Shown here: one piece after another, positions 1 to 11,100 of the stretch
Layout: each line of letters starts with the position of its first letter
Position numbering within the stretch: the first letter of the stretch is position 1
Assembly (NCBI RefSeq): GCF_028368975.1
Contig: NZ_JAQNDM010000002.1
Coordinates: 8,612,425-8,676,424 of the forward strand
Source: Stigmatella ashevillena
GTDB lineage: Bacteria; Myxococcota; Myxococcia; Myxococcales; Myxococcaceae
Direction of reading: 5' to 3'
DNA: 64,000 nucleotides
Notes under the pieces: generated by a model
What the model was told of the DNA's origin: nothing
The model's database searches: none
What the model saw: the letters and a program-made list of their open reading frames with translations, nothing else
Position numbers and translations under genes: made by a program

Positions 1-3000
1 GCCTCTCTCACGAAGTACGCGGGTTCGTCGGCCGCCTGTGTGGACCGCAATGGCAACGGGGTGATTGACACCTCCTTCGACGAGGACGGTGACGGCAACA
101 TCAATACGGGCAGCCCCATCGAATTTCCCGGCCAGAATGACGAGTGCATCCTCTGGACGAAGAACTACGCGGAGGGGGGTGATCAGGGCCGCTCGCTCGT
201 GGTGGACGCGGATCAGAACGTCTGGGCCGCAGGATACACCTCCTCGAAGCTCTACAAGATCAACGGACAGACGGGCGCGGTGCTGAACACCATCGACCTC
301 AAGGCCGAGACGGGCATCGCGACCCAGATCCAGGGGCTGGCCATTGGGCCGGGAGGGTTTCTCTACGCCACGGATACGTCGGCGCAGCGGCTTGTCCGGA
401 AGATCAAGCTCGATGCGGCGACCGGCCACCATGTGGTGGCCTCGGTCGAAACGACGACGCCCACTTATGGCATCTCCGTGGATGCCCAGGGCAGGGTGTG
501 GACGGGTTCCGAATCCGACTCGGCTTCGGGCCCGCTGCGAGTGAACTTCGAGACGGGCAAGGCCGAGTCGGTGGGCAGTGGCTGCACGGGCCGTTCCCGC
601 GGGACTGCGGTGGATGCTCAAGGCCGCGTCTGGGTGGCGTGCTGGACCCGTCGCCTGCTGATGGGCCTGGGGCCGAATGGCAGCGTGCTGGGCATGTGGA
701 CGCTGAGCGAGCGCCCCGAGGGGGTGGCCGTGGATTCGAGCGGGAAGATCTGGCTCAATTCCAGCAGCAGTTCCCTCTTGTGGCGGGTCGATCCGGCGGT
801 GCCGTCGTCCAGCCAGAGCTTCTCGGGGGGCACTGCCCCGCTGTCGCTGGGAGACTCGACGGGCTACCAGCATCACCAGTTCATCCTGAGTGAGGGCACC
901 TGGAGCGTGGTTCACGATGGCGGCCGGGAGTCGATGCAGTGGGGCCGCGTCGCTTGGAACATGGAGCCCTCGGGATTCGAGCCGCCCGAAAGCATCACCG
1001 TTCAGGTGAGGGCCGCGAACACGCCGCAGGCGCTGTCGGCGCAGGCCTTCTCGGCCGTGCCGAACAACCAGCCCTTCTCCGGCCCCAAGGGGCGCTTCGT
1101 CGAGGTCAAGGTCACGCTGCGCGCGAAGAACTTCAGCGGCAGCCCGGTGCTCAGTGATCTTTCCCTCTCCTCGTACAACAACCCGCCCGTGGCCCAGTGC
1201 CAGAGCCAGAACGTCTGCGCCGGTTTGACCTGCACGGCCGACGTCAGTGTGAACAACGGCTCGTATGATCCCGATCAAGAGTCCCTCGCCTTCTCCTACT
1301 CGCCTCCGGGGCCCTACTCGATTGGCCAGCGCCCGGTGGAGATGACGGTCTCCGACGCGCTCGAGAGCGCGAAGTGCAGCGCCACGGTGCGTGTGCGGGA
1401 TTGCGACCTGCCGGTCATCACCTGCGCGGCGCCCTCTGTGTTCGAGTGCACGGAGAACGGGTCCGCCCGGGTGACGCCCCCGGGGGCGCAGGCCACCGAT
1501 CGGTGCTCCGCGGTGAGCGTCAGTGGACCGGGGATGGCGCTGTATCCGCTGGGCACGACGTCCCTGTTGTATAGGGCGGAGGACGCGGCGGGAAACACAG
1601 CGACCTGCGGCACTTCCATCGAAGTGCGGGACACGCTCGCCCCTTCGATTTCCTGCCCCGCGCCCGTGACCGCCGAGTGTGTGGCGGGAGGGGCCACGAG
1701 CGATGGCGTGGGCACCGCGAGTGCCACCGACAGGTGCTCCACCGCGCAGGTGGTGGCTCCCTCTCCCGTCCGTGTTCCGGTCGGCGGTGAAGTGCTCTTG
1801 ACGTTCGCGGCGCAGGACGCAGCCGGGAACAGGTCGGATTGTTCCACCCCGTTCAAGGTCGTCGACACGCAGGCCCCCCTTCTCCAGCTCAAGGGGGCGG
1901 CCCTCGAGCGCTTGGAGTGCGGTTCCTCCTTCGGTGACGCGGGCGCGGAGGCGAGCGATGCGTGTATGGGAGATCTGAGTTCCCAGGTGGTGGCCACCGG
2001 CAGCGTCAACCCTGCCCAGCCGGGGAACTACTCCGTGCGCTATGGCGTGACGGATCCGGCTGGCAATGCGGCCGCGTTCCTCTCGCGCACGGTGGTGGTG
2101 GAGGACACCTTGGCGCCCACGCTCGTGCTCAACGGTCCGGCCTCCCAGGCCCTGGAGTGCGGGGACACCCACGTGGATCCGGGCGCCACCGCCACGGACG
2201 TCTGTGCGGGGGATCTGAGCGGGGTGGTGGTTCGCAGCGGCGTGTTCGATCCCATGCGGCCTGGCAACTACTCATTGCAATACACGGTGGCGGATCCGTC
2301 CCATCACGAGGCGGTCCCGGTTTCACGGGCGGTCTCCGTGTCCGATACCCAGCCTCCCGTACTGCTCCTCACCGGCTCGGGCAATGTGTCGCTGGAGTGT
2401 GGCTCCGCGTACATGGACCCCGGGGCGCAGGCGAACGATCTCTGTGAGGGAGATCTCACGCCCGCCATTCAGGTTTCGGGCTCCGTGGACCCCTTCGCGC
2501 TGGGGGCGCGGACCCTGACCTACCGCGTGGTGGATCACTCGGGCAATCAGGCCTCGCCGGTGAACCGGGTGGTGACGGTGGAGGACTCGCAGCCCCCTGT
2601 GGTGGCACTTCGTGGCACGGCCCACGCCTCGTTGGAGTGTGGGGAGGCCTTCGGCGATCCGGGGGCCAGCGCGCACGACGCGTGCTCGGGCGACTTGAGT
2701 GGCCAGATCTCGAGAACGGGCCAGGTCGACACGGGCCTGCCCGGCGCCTATTCCCTGGACTACGGGGTCGTGGACGCCGCGGGCAACCATGCCGTGGCGA
2801 CGCGCACGGTGACGGTGACGGATTCCGCGCCGCCGGTTCTCCACCTTCAGGGGCCCTCCACGCTGGCACAGGAGTGCGCTTCGCCTTTCGCGGATCCGGG
2901 GGCCACGGCGGCCGATGCCTGCCTGGGAGATGTGAGCCACCGCATCACCGTCTCCGGAGCGGTGGACACAGCCCACCCGGGGGCCTACGTGCTGACCTAC

Positions 3001-4713
3001 AACGCGGCGGACACCGTGGGGAACGCCGCGGTGCCCGTGCAGCGCACGGTGCAGGTGACGGACTCCGAGAAGCCCTCCCTCGTTCTCAAGGGGGCCAATC
3101 CCATGGCCCTCGAGTGCAAGCGGGATGGGTACTCCGAGCCGGGCGCGACGGCCGTGGACCGGTGTGTTGGAGACTTGTCGACGTCCATCACCATCGAGGG
3201 CAATGACATCTCCTCGAACACTCCCAAGGATTATGCCGTCACCTACCGGGCCGTGGATGGAAGTGGCAATGCCGCCACGGCCGTGCGCACGGTCCGGGTC
3301 CAGGACACGCTGGCGCCTTCCCTGGTTCTGAAGGGGGCGCCCGCTCCCGTGTTGGAGTGCAACGCGAGCACCTTCACAGATGAAGGCGCCACGGCGGAGG
3401 ACCTGTGCTTCGGGAACCTTTCGAGCGCCATCACCGTCTCGGGGACCGTGAACACGGCCCGCACGGGCACCTACCCAGTGGTCTACCGCGTGCAGGATGG
3501 CCAGGGGCTCCGGGCGGAGAAGACGCGGAACGTGCGGGTCGCGGATACCCGCAGGCCGGTGATTACCCTCCTGGGCAGCAGCACGCCCGTGGTGGAGTGC
3601 ACGCGCGGCACCTTCGCGGATCCGGGGGCGACGGCCACGGACCTGTGCGCGGGAGACCTGTCCAGCCAGATCCAGATCTCCGGTGCCTCGAACGTCTCTG
3701 GGCCGGGCACCTATCCTGTCACCTACAACGTGAAGGATCCGTCCGGCAATGCCGCGCTGAGCGTCACGCGCACCGTCAAGGTGGAGGACACGATGCCTCC
3801 GGTGCTCACGGTCAACGGTCCGGACAAGATGACGCTCGAGTGCAGGCAGGACGCGTATACGGAGCTGGGCGCCAGTGCCCAGGATGCCTGCGATGGGGCG
3901 TTGGCGGTCACTATCTTTGGCAATGGCGCCAACACCCAGGTGGTGGGGACCTACTCCATCGAGTACCTGACCCATGACGCGGGCCATCGCTACGTCAAGG
4001 CCACGAGGACGGTGGAGGTGGTGGACCGGTTGGCACCGGCGTTCACCCTCAAGGGGGCCGCCACGGTGCATCACGAGTGCGCCAGCGGTCCTTACTTTGA
4101 TCCAGGCGCCACCGCACTCGATGTCTGCTACGGGGACCTGTCGTCCTCCGTGGCCATTGATGGCAACGTGAATGCGTGGGTCACCGGCGCTTATAAGGTG
4201 ACCCTCAATGTGCAGGACGGCACGGGCCACAAGGCGCCCACGCTCACCCGGACGGTGAATGTGGCGGATACCCAGGCGCCCACGCTGGAGTACCGGCAGG
4301 TGGTGCTGTCTCCCGCGAACCATGGCGTGCACAACCTCACGCTGGACAACTGCGCGACCGCGAATGACCGGTGCGACGGCTGGGCGGACATCAACAACGG
4401 GACCATCGTCTCCATCTACAGCGATGAGCCGGAGGAGGCCCCGGGGGACAGCGACGGGGCGACCCTGAATGACATCGCCATCACTGGGAAGAACGCTTTC
4501 AGCGTGCGCGCCGAGCGGCAGAGTGGCGGCAACGGACGGGTGTACGGCGTGAACTTCACGCTCAAGGACAGGGTCGGCAACACCCGCGAGGGCCTGTGCA
4601 AGATCCTGGTGCCCGCCACCGAAGGAAGCACGGCTGCCGATGACGGGCCGGACAGTGGCTACACCGTGAAGGCTCCCGCCGCCTCGACGCTGGTGCGCCG
4701 CATGACGCCTTGA
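1..4713 (+). CDS. Giant secreted HYR/DUF5011 repeat protein with N-terminal beta-propeller (5' truncated)
   Basis: The reading frame is open from base 1, so the gene starts upstream of the window; 1570 residues are visible. A short Asp/Gly-rich stretch resembling calcium-binding loops (DRNGNGVID, DEDGDG) comes first. It is followed by a streptogramin-lyase/NHL-like beta-propeller (about residues 55-275, recurring 'GVAVDSSGKIWLN'-type strands). Three HYR-type Ig domains (about 400-635) precede ten DUF5011 Ig-like repeats of about 80 residues (about 637-1435). Each DUF5011 repeat carries 'LEC' and 'DxCxGDL', so one cysteine pair per repeat, probably a disulfide. The final domain of about 135 residues is shared with the next gene. 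A surface or matrix role is inferred; the signal peptide lies outside the window. Confidence 0.88.
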   Translation, partial: ASLTKYAGSSAACVDRNGNGVIDTSFDEDGDGNINTGSPIEFPGQNDECILWTKNYAEGGDQGRSLVVDADQNVWAAGYTSSKLYKINGQTGAVLNTIDLKAETGIATQIQGLAIGPGGFLYATDTSAQRLVRKIKLDAATGHHVVASVETTTPTYGISVDAQGRVWTGSESDSASGPLRVNFETGKAESVGSGCTGRSRGTAVDAQGRVWVACWTRRLLMGLGPNGSVLGMWTLSERPEGVAVDSSGKIWLNSSSSSLLWRVDPAVPSSSQSFSGGTAPLSLGDSTGYQHHQFILSEGTWSVVHDGGRESMQWGRVAWNMEPSGFEPPESITVQVRAANTPQALSAQAFSAVPNNQPFSGPKGRFVEVKVTLRAKNFSGSPVLSDLSLSSYNNPPVAQCQSQNVCAGLTCTADVSVNNGSYDPDQESLAFSYSPPGPYSIGQRPVEMTVSDALESAKCSATVRVRDCDLPVITCAAPSVFECTENGSARVTPPGAQATDRCSAVSVSGPGMALYPLGTTSLLYRAEDAAGNTATCGTSIEVRDTLAPSISCPAPVTAECVAGGATSDGVGTASATDRCSTAQVVAPSPVRVPVGGEVLLTFAAQDAAGNRSDCSTPFKVVDTQAPLLQLKGAALERLECGSSFGDAGAEASDACMGDLSSQVVATGSVNPAQPGNYSVRYGVTDPAGNAAAFLSRTVVVEDTLAPTLVLNGPASQALECGDTHVDPGATATDVCAGDLSGVVVRSGVFDPMRPGNYSLQYTVADPSHHEAVPVSRAVSVSDTQPPVLLLTGSGNVSLECGSAYMDPGAQANDLCEGDLTPAIQVSGSVDPFALGARTLTYRVVDHSGNQASPVNRVVTVEDSQPPVVALRGTAHASLECGEAFGDPGASAHDACSGDLSGQISRTGQVDTGLPGAYSLDYGVVDAAGNHAVATRTVTVTDSAPPVLHLQGPSTLAQECASPFADPGATAADACLGDVSHRITVSGAVDTAHPGAYVLTYNAADTVGNAAVPVQRTVQVTDSEKPSLVLKGANPMALECKRDGYSEPGATAVDRCVGDLSTSITIEGNDISSNTPKDYAVTYRAVDGSGNAATAVRTVRVQDTLAPSLVLKGAPAPVLECNASTFTDEGATAEDLCFGNLSSAITVSGTVNTARTGTYPVVYRVQDGQGLRAEKTRNVRVADTRRPVITLLGSSTPVVECTRGTFADPGATATDLCAGDLSSQIQISGASNVSGPGTYPVTYNVKDPSGNAALSVTRTVKVEDTMPPVLTVNGPDKMTLECRQDAYTELGASAQDACDGALAVTIFGNGANTQVVGTYSIEYLTHDAGHRYVKATRTVEVVDRLAPAFTLKGAATVHHECASGPYFDPGATALDVCYGDLSSSVAIDGNVNAWVTGAYKVTLNVQDGTGHKAPTLTRTVNVADTQAPTLEYRQVVLSPANHGVHNLTLDNCATANDRCDGWADINNGTIVSIYSDEPEEAPGDSDGATLNDIAITGKNAFSVRAERQSGGNGRVYGVNFTLKDRVGNTREGLCKILVPATEGSTAADDGPDSGYTVKAPAASTLVRRMTP

Positions 4714-5164
4714 GTCAGCCTCGCGGCAGCGCGTCATGTCTCATCGCGTGATGACACGGTGTGAACGGGGTCGGTGTTCGTCTCAGAACGCCGACCCTTC
4801 GTGTCTCCGTTGAGTGGAAAACCCTGGAAGGTGCGTCCACAGGGTTCATCCGGGCCGCGCCATGCCCCGGAGACGATCCACTTTCGTAGAAGACAACCAA
4901 TCCACCTGAAAAGCGGTGCAATACCGCTGAGGTGTGAATGTGTGTGGAATGGTGCTGGTCAGGCAGGAAATTCGATTTAAGCCCGAAATATTCTGCTTGC
5001 CTGCCTCCAGCAAAGGAGGAAAATTGCCGGACTATTGAAGAGCTATCGCTCGATATGAGAATACTCGCAAATCCGTCTCAGCACATTGCGCCCACATGCT
5101 CGACTGCGGGTGAATCCATTCATCAGTTGAAGCCTTCGTACTTCCGTCCTGGGGGACGTTCCGC
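4714..5164. other. Intergenic region between the two giant repeat genes
   Basis: About 450 bases hold no convincing gene; the short open frames here lack good start signals and protein-like composition. The first 90 bases contain a terminator-like hairpin. The stretch around 4960-5060 is clearly richer in A/T than its surroundings and probably contains the promoter of the next gene. No clear -35/-10 pair could be assigned. Confidence 0.5.
4768..4799 (+). terminator. Hairpin downstream of the first giant gene
   Basis: A 12-bp stem (4768-4779 with 4786-4797) contains one G-T wobble and encloses a 6-base loop. Only a short T-poor tail follows, so it could be a weak intrinsic terminator or an RNA 3'-end stabiliser. 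It lies 55 bases after the stop codon. Confidence 0.45.
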
Positions 5165-8100
5165 ATGAAACCAATAGGCGTATGGGAAGCTTCGCTGGTG
5201 CTGGTCGCGCTGGCGACCAGCTCCTGCGAAAAGGAGCAGAGTGCGCCGCTGAACCAGCCGACCCCGGCGACAGCGCGCACAATCCGGCAAGAGGCCAATG
5301 TCACCAAAAAGGTGCTGATTCTCGGCACGACCGTCACCGGTGGGCAGGCCAGCCGGGAGGCGCAGGCCGCGCTGAACCGGGGCTTTCCGGTCACCATCGC
5401 CACGCCCGCGCAGTGGAAGGCGATGACGCCGGAGGATTTTCAGACGTACAACGGCATCATCATCGGAGATGCCGCCTGCCAGGGTGACACGAGCGCGGTG
5501 CAGGCCGCCATCGACAACAGCAACATCTGGGGCGCTGCCGTCGACGGCAACGTCGTCATCACCGGCTCGGACACCACGAACAATGGGACGCCTCAGTTCA
5601 TTGAGAACGCCGTCTCCTCCATCGTCGCGAGGGCGGACCGGACCGGTATGTACGTCTCGCTGGGCTGCGCCTATCAGAACGCCGCCCCGAATACCCCAGT
5701 GCCCCTGCTGAAGCCGTTCGGCGACTTCACCGTGGCAGGCACTGGGTGCTACGCCAGCGGCGGCCACATCTTCCAGATGGAGCCGTCCTTGCTCTCGGAC
5801 GGGCTCGTCTCGAACGATGGTGCCCTGGGCGGTACCAAGGGCTGTGTGACGCGCGCGGTGTTCAGCAGCTACCCGCAGAACACCTTCGCCCCGGTGGCCC
5901 TGGCCGTGGACTCGTCGGGGACGCTGCCCAATACGAGTTCGTATTTTGAGTGGCTCGAGACGGACGATGATGGGAATCCGAAGGTTTACACCGGTACCCC
6001 GTACATCGTGACGAACGGCGCCATGGCGCTCAGCTCGGGCTGCGGCATTGGCTTGGCCGGGCTGACGTGCGAACAGGGCCTGGAGGGCAACGGCAACCCG
6101 GCGGTGCCCGGAACTCCGCCCGAGCAGACGTGCTCGTTCTCCTGCCAGCAGCAGTGGTGCGGTGACGGCCATGTGGATGCGGAACATGGGGAAGAGTGCG
6201 ACCAGGGCATCGGCAATGGACGCAGTACGGACTCCAGCGGCTCCATCGGGACTTGCACCAAGTTCTGCAAGATTCCCGTTCTTGAGACCGACGAGCCGCC
6301 TGACGCCATCTGCAAGAATCTCGAACTCGTCGCGGCACTCACCTGCGGCGCCGACGGCACGGTCAACGATGGCTCCTGGGACCCGGATGAGGACCTGATT
6401 GGCTGCCAGCAGCGTCCCATCGGCCCTTACCCCGTGGGGACGACCACCGTCACCCTCACGTGCACCGATTCGAAGGGCAATACCGACTCGTGCACCGCGA
6501 CCATCACGGTGCTCGACAAAAACACGCCGACGCTGACCCTGGTGGGCGGCAACCAGCAGCTCGAGTGCGCTCCTGGCACCTACGCCGATCCGGGCGCCAC
6601 CGCAGCGGATATCTGCGAAGGAAACTTGTCCAGCAAGGTGACCGTGAGCGGCTCGGTGAAGCCGGGCACGGTGGGCAATTACGAGCTGACCTACAACGTG
6701 AAGGATACCTCGGGCAACGCGGCCACTCCGGTGAAGCGCACCGTGGCGGTGTCGGACACGCAGAAGCCGACCTTGGCGCTCAAGGGTCTGGCCAACACCA
6801 CGGCCGAGTGCGCCTCGCCCTACACCGATCAAGGTGCCACGGCCAGTGACGTGTGCGCGGGCAACCTCGACTCCGCCATCGTCAAGACGGGCTCGGTGAA
6901 CACCGCCGCGCTGGGCACCTACCCCATCCAGTACAACGTGCAGGATCCCGAGGGAAACAAGGCCCCGGAGATCAGCCGCGTCGTCGAGGTGAAGGACACG
7001 CTGAAGCCCACGGTGACAGTGAACGGTCCTGCCAACGTGAAGTTCGAGTGCGGCACCGGCGAGTACAATGATGAGGGGGCCACGGCCAACGATGCGTGCG
7101 CCGGTATCCTGTCGACGGACCAGAGTGCCGTTGTGGATCCGAAGCAGCCGGGCACGGTGACCATCACCTACAGCGCCACGGACCCCTCGGGCAACACGGG
7201 CGTCTCGGCCACGGGCCGCACCGTCACGGTGGAAGACACCCTGCCTCCGACGCTGACCCTGGCGGGGGGTGCGCAGAACTTGGAGTGCGCAACGCCCTTC
7301 GTGGATCCCGGTGCTTCGGCCAGCGACGTGTGCGCTGGAGACCTGACGGGCTCCATCCAGAAGACGGGCACCATCGACAACCGCCACCTCAGCACCCAGA
7401 CGATCCACTACACCGTGCAGGATCCGAGTGGCCGCAGCGCCTCGGCCGACCGCGCGGTGACGGTCCGGGACACGCTGGCGCCGTCCGTCACGGTCCAGGG
7501 CGAGCTGTCGCAGCAGATTGAGTGCGGCAGCGGCGACTATAACGATCCGGGCGCCACGGCCAACGATGCGTGCGAAGGCGCGCTGGCGGTGGTTCCGAGT
7601 GACGAGGTGGATCCGACCGTGCCGGGCGCGGTGACTGTCACTTACAAGGCCACGGACTCCTCGGGCAACGTGGGAACGTCGGCCACGGGCCGCACCGTCA
7701 CGGTGGCGGACACGCTGCCGCCGACGCTGACCCTGACGCCTGGGCCGCAGGGCCTGGAGTGCGGTACGCCGTTCACGGATCCGGGGGCCACGGCCAACGA
7801 CCAGTGCTTCGGCAACCTGACGGCCGCCATCCAGAAGACGGGCTCCATCAACAACAAGCAGCTCGGCGCTCAGAGCCTCTCCTACACCGTGCAGGATCCG
7901 GGTGGACGTACCGCCGGGCCGGTCACCCGCACGGTGACGGTGGATGACACCCTGGCGCCGGCCATCACGGTCAACGGTCCGCTCGACCAGACGTTCGAGT
8001 GTGGCTCGGCCTACGTGGATCCCGGTGCCACGGCCAACGATCTGTGCGCTGACGACCTGACGGGCGAGATCGTGTCCACGCGGACGCCGGTCCCCGGCCA

Positions 8101-11100
8101 GCCGGGTGCCTTCACCATCACCTACAGCGTGACGGATCCCTCGGGCAATACGGTGACGTCGCCCACCCGCCGCACGGTGAAGTCGGACGACAATACGCCG
8201 CCGGTGCTCGCGCTCAAGGGCCCTGCCGTTCAGGCCGTGGAGTGCGCCACGCCGTACAACGACCTGGGCGCTCTCGCCAGCGATGTGTGCACCGAGGACA
8301 TCAACGACCGCATCACCGTGACGGGCACGGTCGATCCGAACGTGCCGAAGAGCTACACGGTCACCTACAACGTGACGGACATCGCGGGCCTGAGCGCTCC
8401 GTCTGTCTCCCGCCAGGTGAACGTCGCCGACACCCAGAAGCCGACGGTGACGGTGACGGGTCCTGCCACCGTGAACGTCGAGTGCAACAGCGGGCCGTTC
8501 AACGATCCGGGCGCCACGGCCAGTGATGCGTGCGCCGGTGCGCTGCCGACGGTGGCCAGCCCCGCGGTGAACCCGGGCCAGCCGGGCGCGGTGACTGTCA
8601 CCTACAGCGCCACGGACCCCTCGGGCAACACGGGCGTCTCGGCCACGGGCCGCACCGTCAACGTGCAGGACACCCTGCCTCCGGCGCTGACCCTGTTGGG
8701 TGATGCCGCCATGGGGCTGGAGTGCGCCTCGCCGTTCAGCGATCCGGGCGCCACGGCCAATGACCAGTGCGCCGGCGACTTGACCGATGACATCGTCAAG
8801 ACGGGCACGGTCAACAACAAGCAGCTCGGCAACCACGTGCTGGGCTACAGCGTGACGGACCCGTCGGGCCGCACCGCCTCCGCCAGCCGCACGGTGGAAG
8901 TGGACGACACGCTGGCGCCGGTCATCACCATCACCGGGCCGCTCGAGGACACCTTCGAGTGTGGCGCGCCCTACACGGATCAGGGTGCCACGGCCAATGA
9001 CGCCTGCGTTGGCGCCGTGCCGGTCACGGCCACCCAGGTGGGGGATGCCAACCAGCCGGGCTCCTTCATCATCAGCTACAGCGCCACGGACCCCTCGGGC
9101 AACAGCGTCACGTCCCCGACCACCCGCCATGTGACGGTGGACGACAACGCTCCGCCCACGCTGGCGCTCCGAGGCCTCGCCACCGAGGCGCTCGAGTGTG
9201 GCAATCCCTACGCGGACCCTGGCGCCATCGCCAACGATGCGTGCTTCGGCGATGTGACCAACCGCATCACCGTCACGGGCGCCATCAACAACAAGCAGCT
9301 CGGCAGCCAGACGCTCACCTACAACGTGACCGACCCGGCCGGGCAGAGTGCTCCGGCGGTGAGCCGCACGGTGAACGTCGGTGACTCGCTGGCCCCTGTC
9401 ATCACGGTGACAGGTCCTCTGGCCGCCACCATCGAGTGCGGTGGCTCTCCCTATGTGGATCCGGGCGCCACGGCCAATGACGCGTGCATCGGGACCGTTC
9501 CCGCGGTGCCGACCACCGTCGTCAATCCGGGCCAGGAGGGCACCGTCAGCATCAAGTACACGGCGCAGGACACCTCCGGCAACACGGCCACCTCGGACGC
9601 CAGCCGCATCGTGACGGTGGCCGACACCCTGCCGCCGACGCTGGCCCTCAACGGTCCGGCCAACCTGCCCCTGGAGTGCGCCTCGCCGTTCAATGATCCG
9701 GGCGCCACGGCCAACGACCAGTGCGCCGGCGATGTGAGCAACCGCATCCAGACCTCGGGCAGCATCGACAACAAGCTGCTCACCCATCCCCAGACGATCA
9801 CCTACACCGTGACGGATCCGGGCGGCCGTGCTCCTGCCCCCGTCAACCGCACGGTGACGGTGTCCGACACGCTGGCGCCGACCCTGGCCCTCAATGGCGG
9901 TTCCAACGATACGTTCGAGTGTGGTGCCGACTACGTGGACCCGGGCGCGACGGCCAACGACGCGTGCGCGGGTGACCTGTCGGGCGCAGTGGTGCCCACG
10001 AAGACCTCCGTCCCGGGCGGCTTCACCATCACCTACACCGTGACGGACCCGTCGGGCAACAGCGCGGCTTCGCCTGTGACCCGCACGGTGAAGTCGGATG
10101 ACAACACGCCGCCGGTGCTGGCCCTCAATGGTCCGGCCAACCTGCCCCTGGAGTGCGGTACTTCGTTCACGGACCCGGGCGCTATCGCCGAGGACGTGTG
10201 CGACGACAACCTCAACATCACCGTGACGGGCACGGTGGACCCCGCGGTGCCTGCCCAGTACACGCTCACCTACAACGTGACTGACTCGGCGGCCAACGCT
10301 GCCGCGCCGGTCAACCGCACGGTGACGGTGCAGGACACGCAGGGCCCGACGCTGGCGCTCATCGGTCCGGCCACGGCGGGACTGGAGTGCGGCACCCCGT
10401 TCAACGATCCGGGTGCCACGGCCAACGACCTGTGCGCGGGCGATCTGTCCGGCGAGGTGGTTCGCACCGGCACGCTCAACCAGGGCGCGGTGGGCAACTA
10501 CACGCTGACCTACAACGTGGCGGATCCGGGAGGCCACACGGCCGCGCCGGTCAGCCGCACGGTGGCGGTGAGCGACACCCTGGCCCCGGTGGTCACGGTC
10601 AATGGTCCGGCCTCGCTGGCCGTGGAGTGCGGTGACGACGGGTTCCAGGATCCGGGCGCGACGGCGGAAGATGCCTGCGCGGGGACCCTGCCTGCGGTGC
10701 CAAGCACCGAGGTGGATCCGGCCGTGCCGGGCGTGGTGGCCATCACCTACAGCGCCACGGACCCCTCGGGGAACACGGGCGTCGGGAACACCGGGCGCAC
10801 CGTCACGGTGGAGGACACCCTGCCGCCGACGCTGGCCCTGCTGGGCCCCGGCAACCAGCCGCTGGAGTGCGGTACGCCGTACAACGATCCGGGCGCCACC
10901 GCGGATGACCAGTGTGCGGGCGACCTGACGGGCTCCATCCAGAGGACGGGCTCCATCAACAACAAGCAGCTCGGCGCTCAGACGGTCTCCTACACCGTGT
11001 CGGATCCGGGCGGCCGTACTGCCGGGCCGGTCAGCCGCACGGTGACGGTGGACGACTCGCTGGCGCCGACCATCGCGGTCAACGGTCCGCTCGACCAGGT

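Noticed and set aside
2323-4737. An 804-codon open frame antisense to the first giant gene
   Set aside because: Same cause: repeated GC-rich coding units leave the opposite strand open. The product has no recognisable features.
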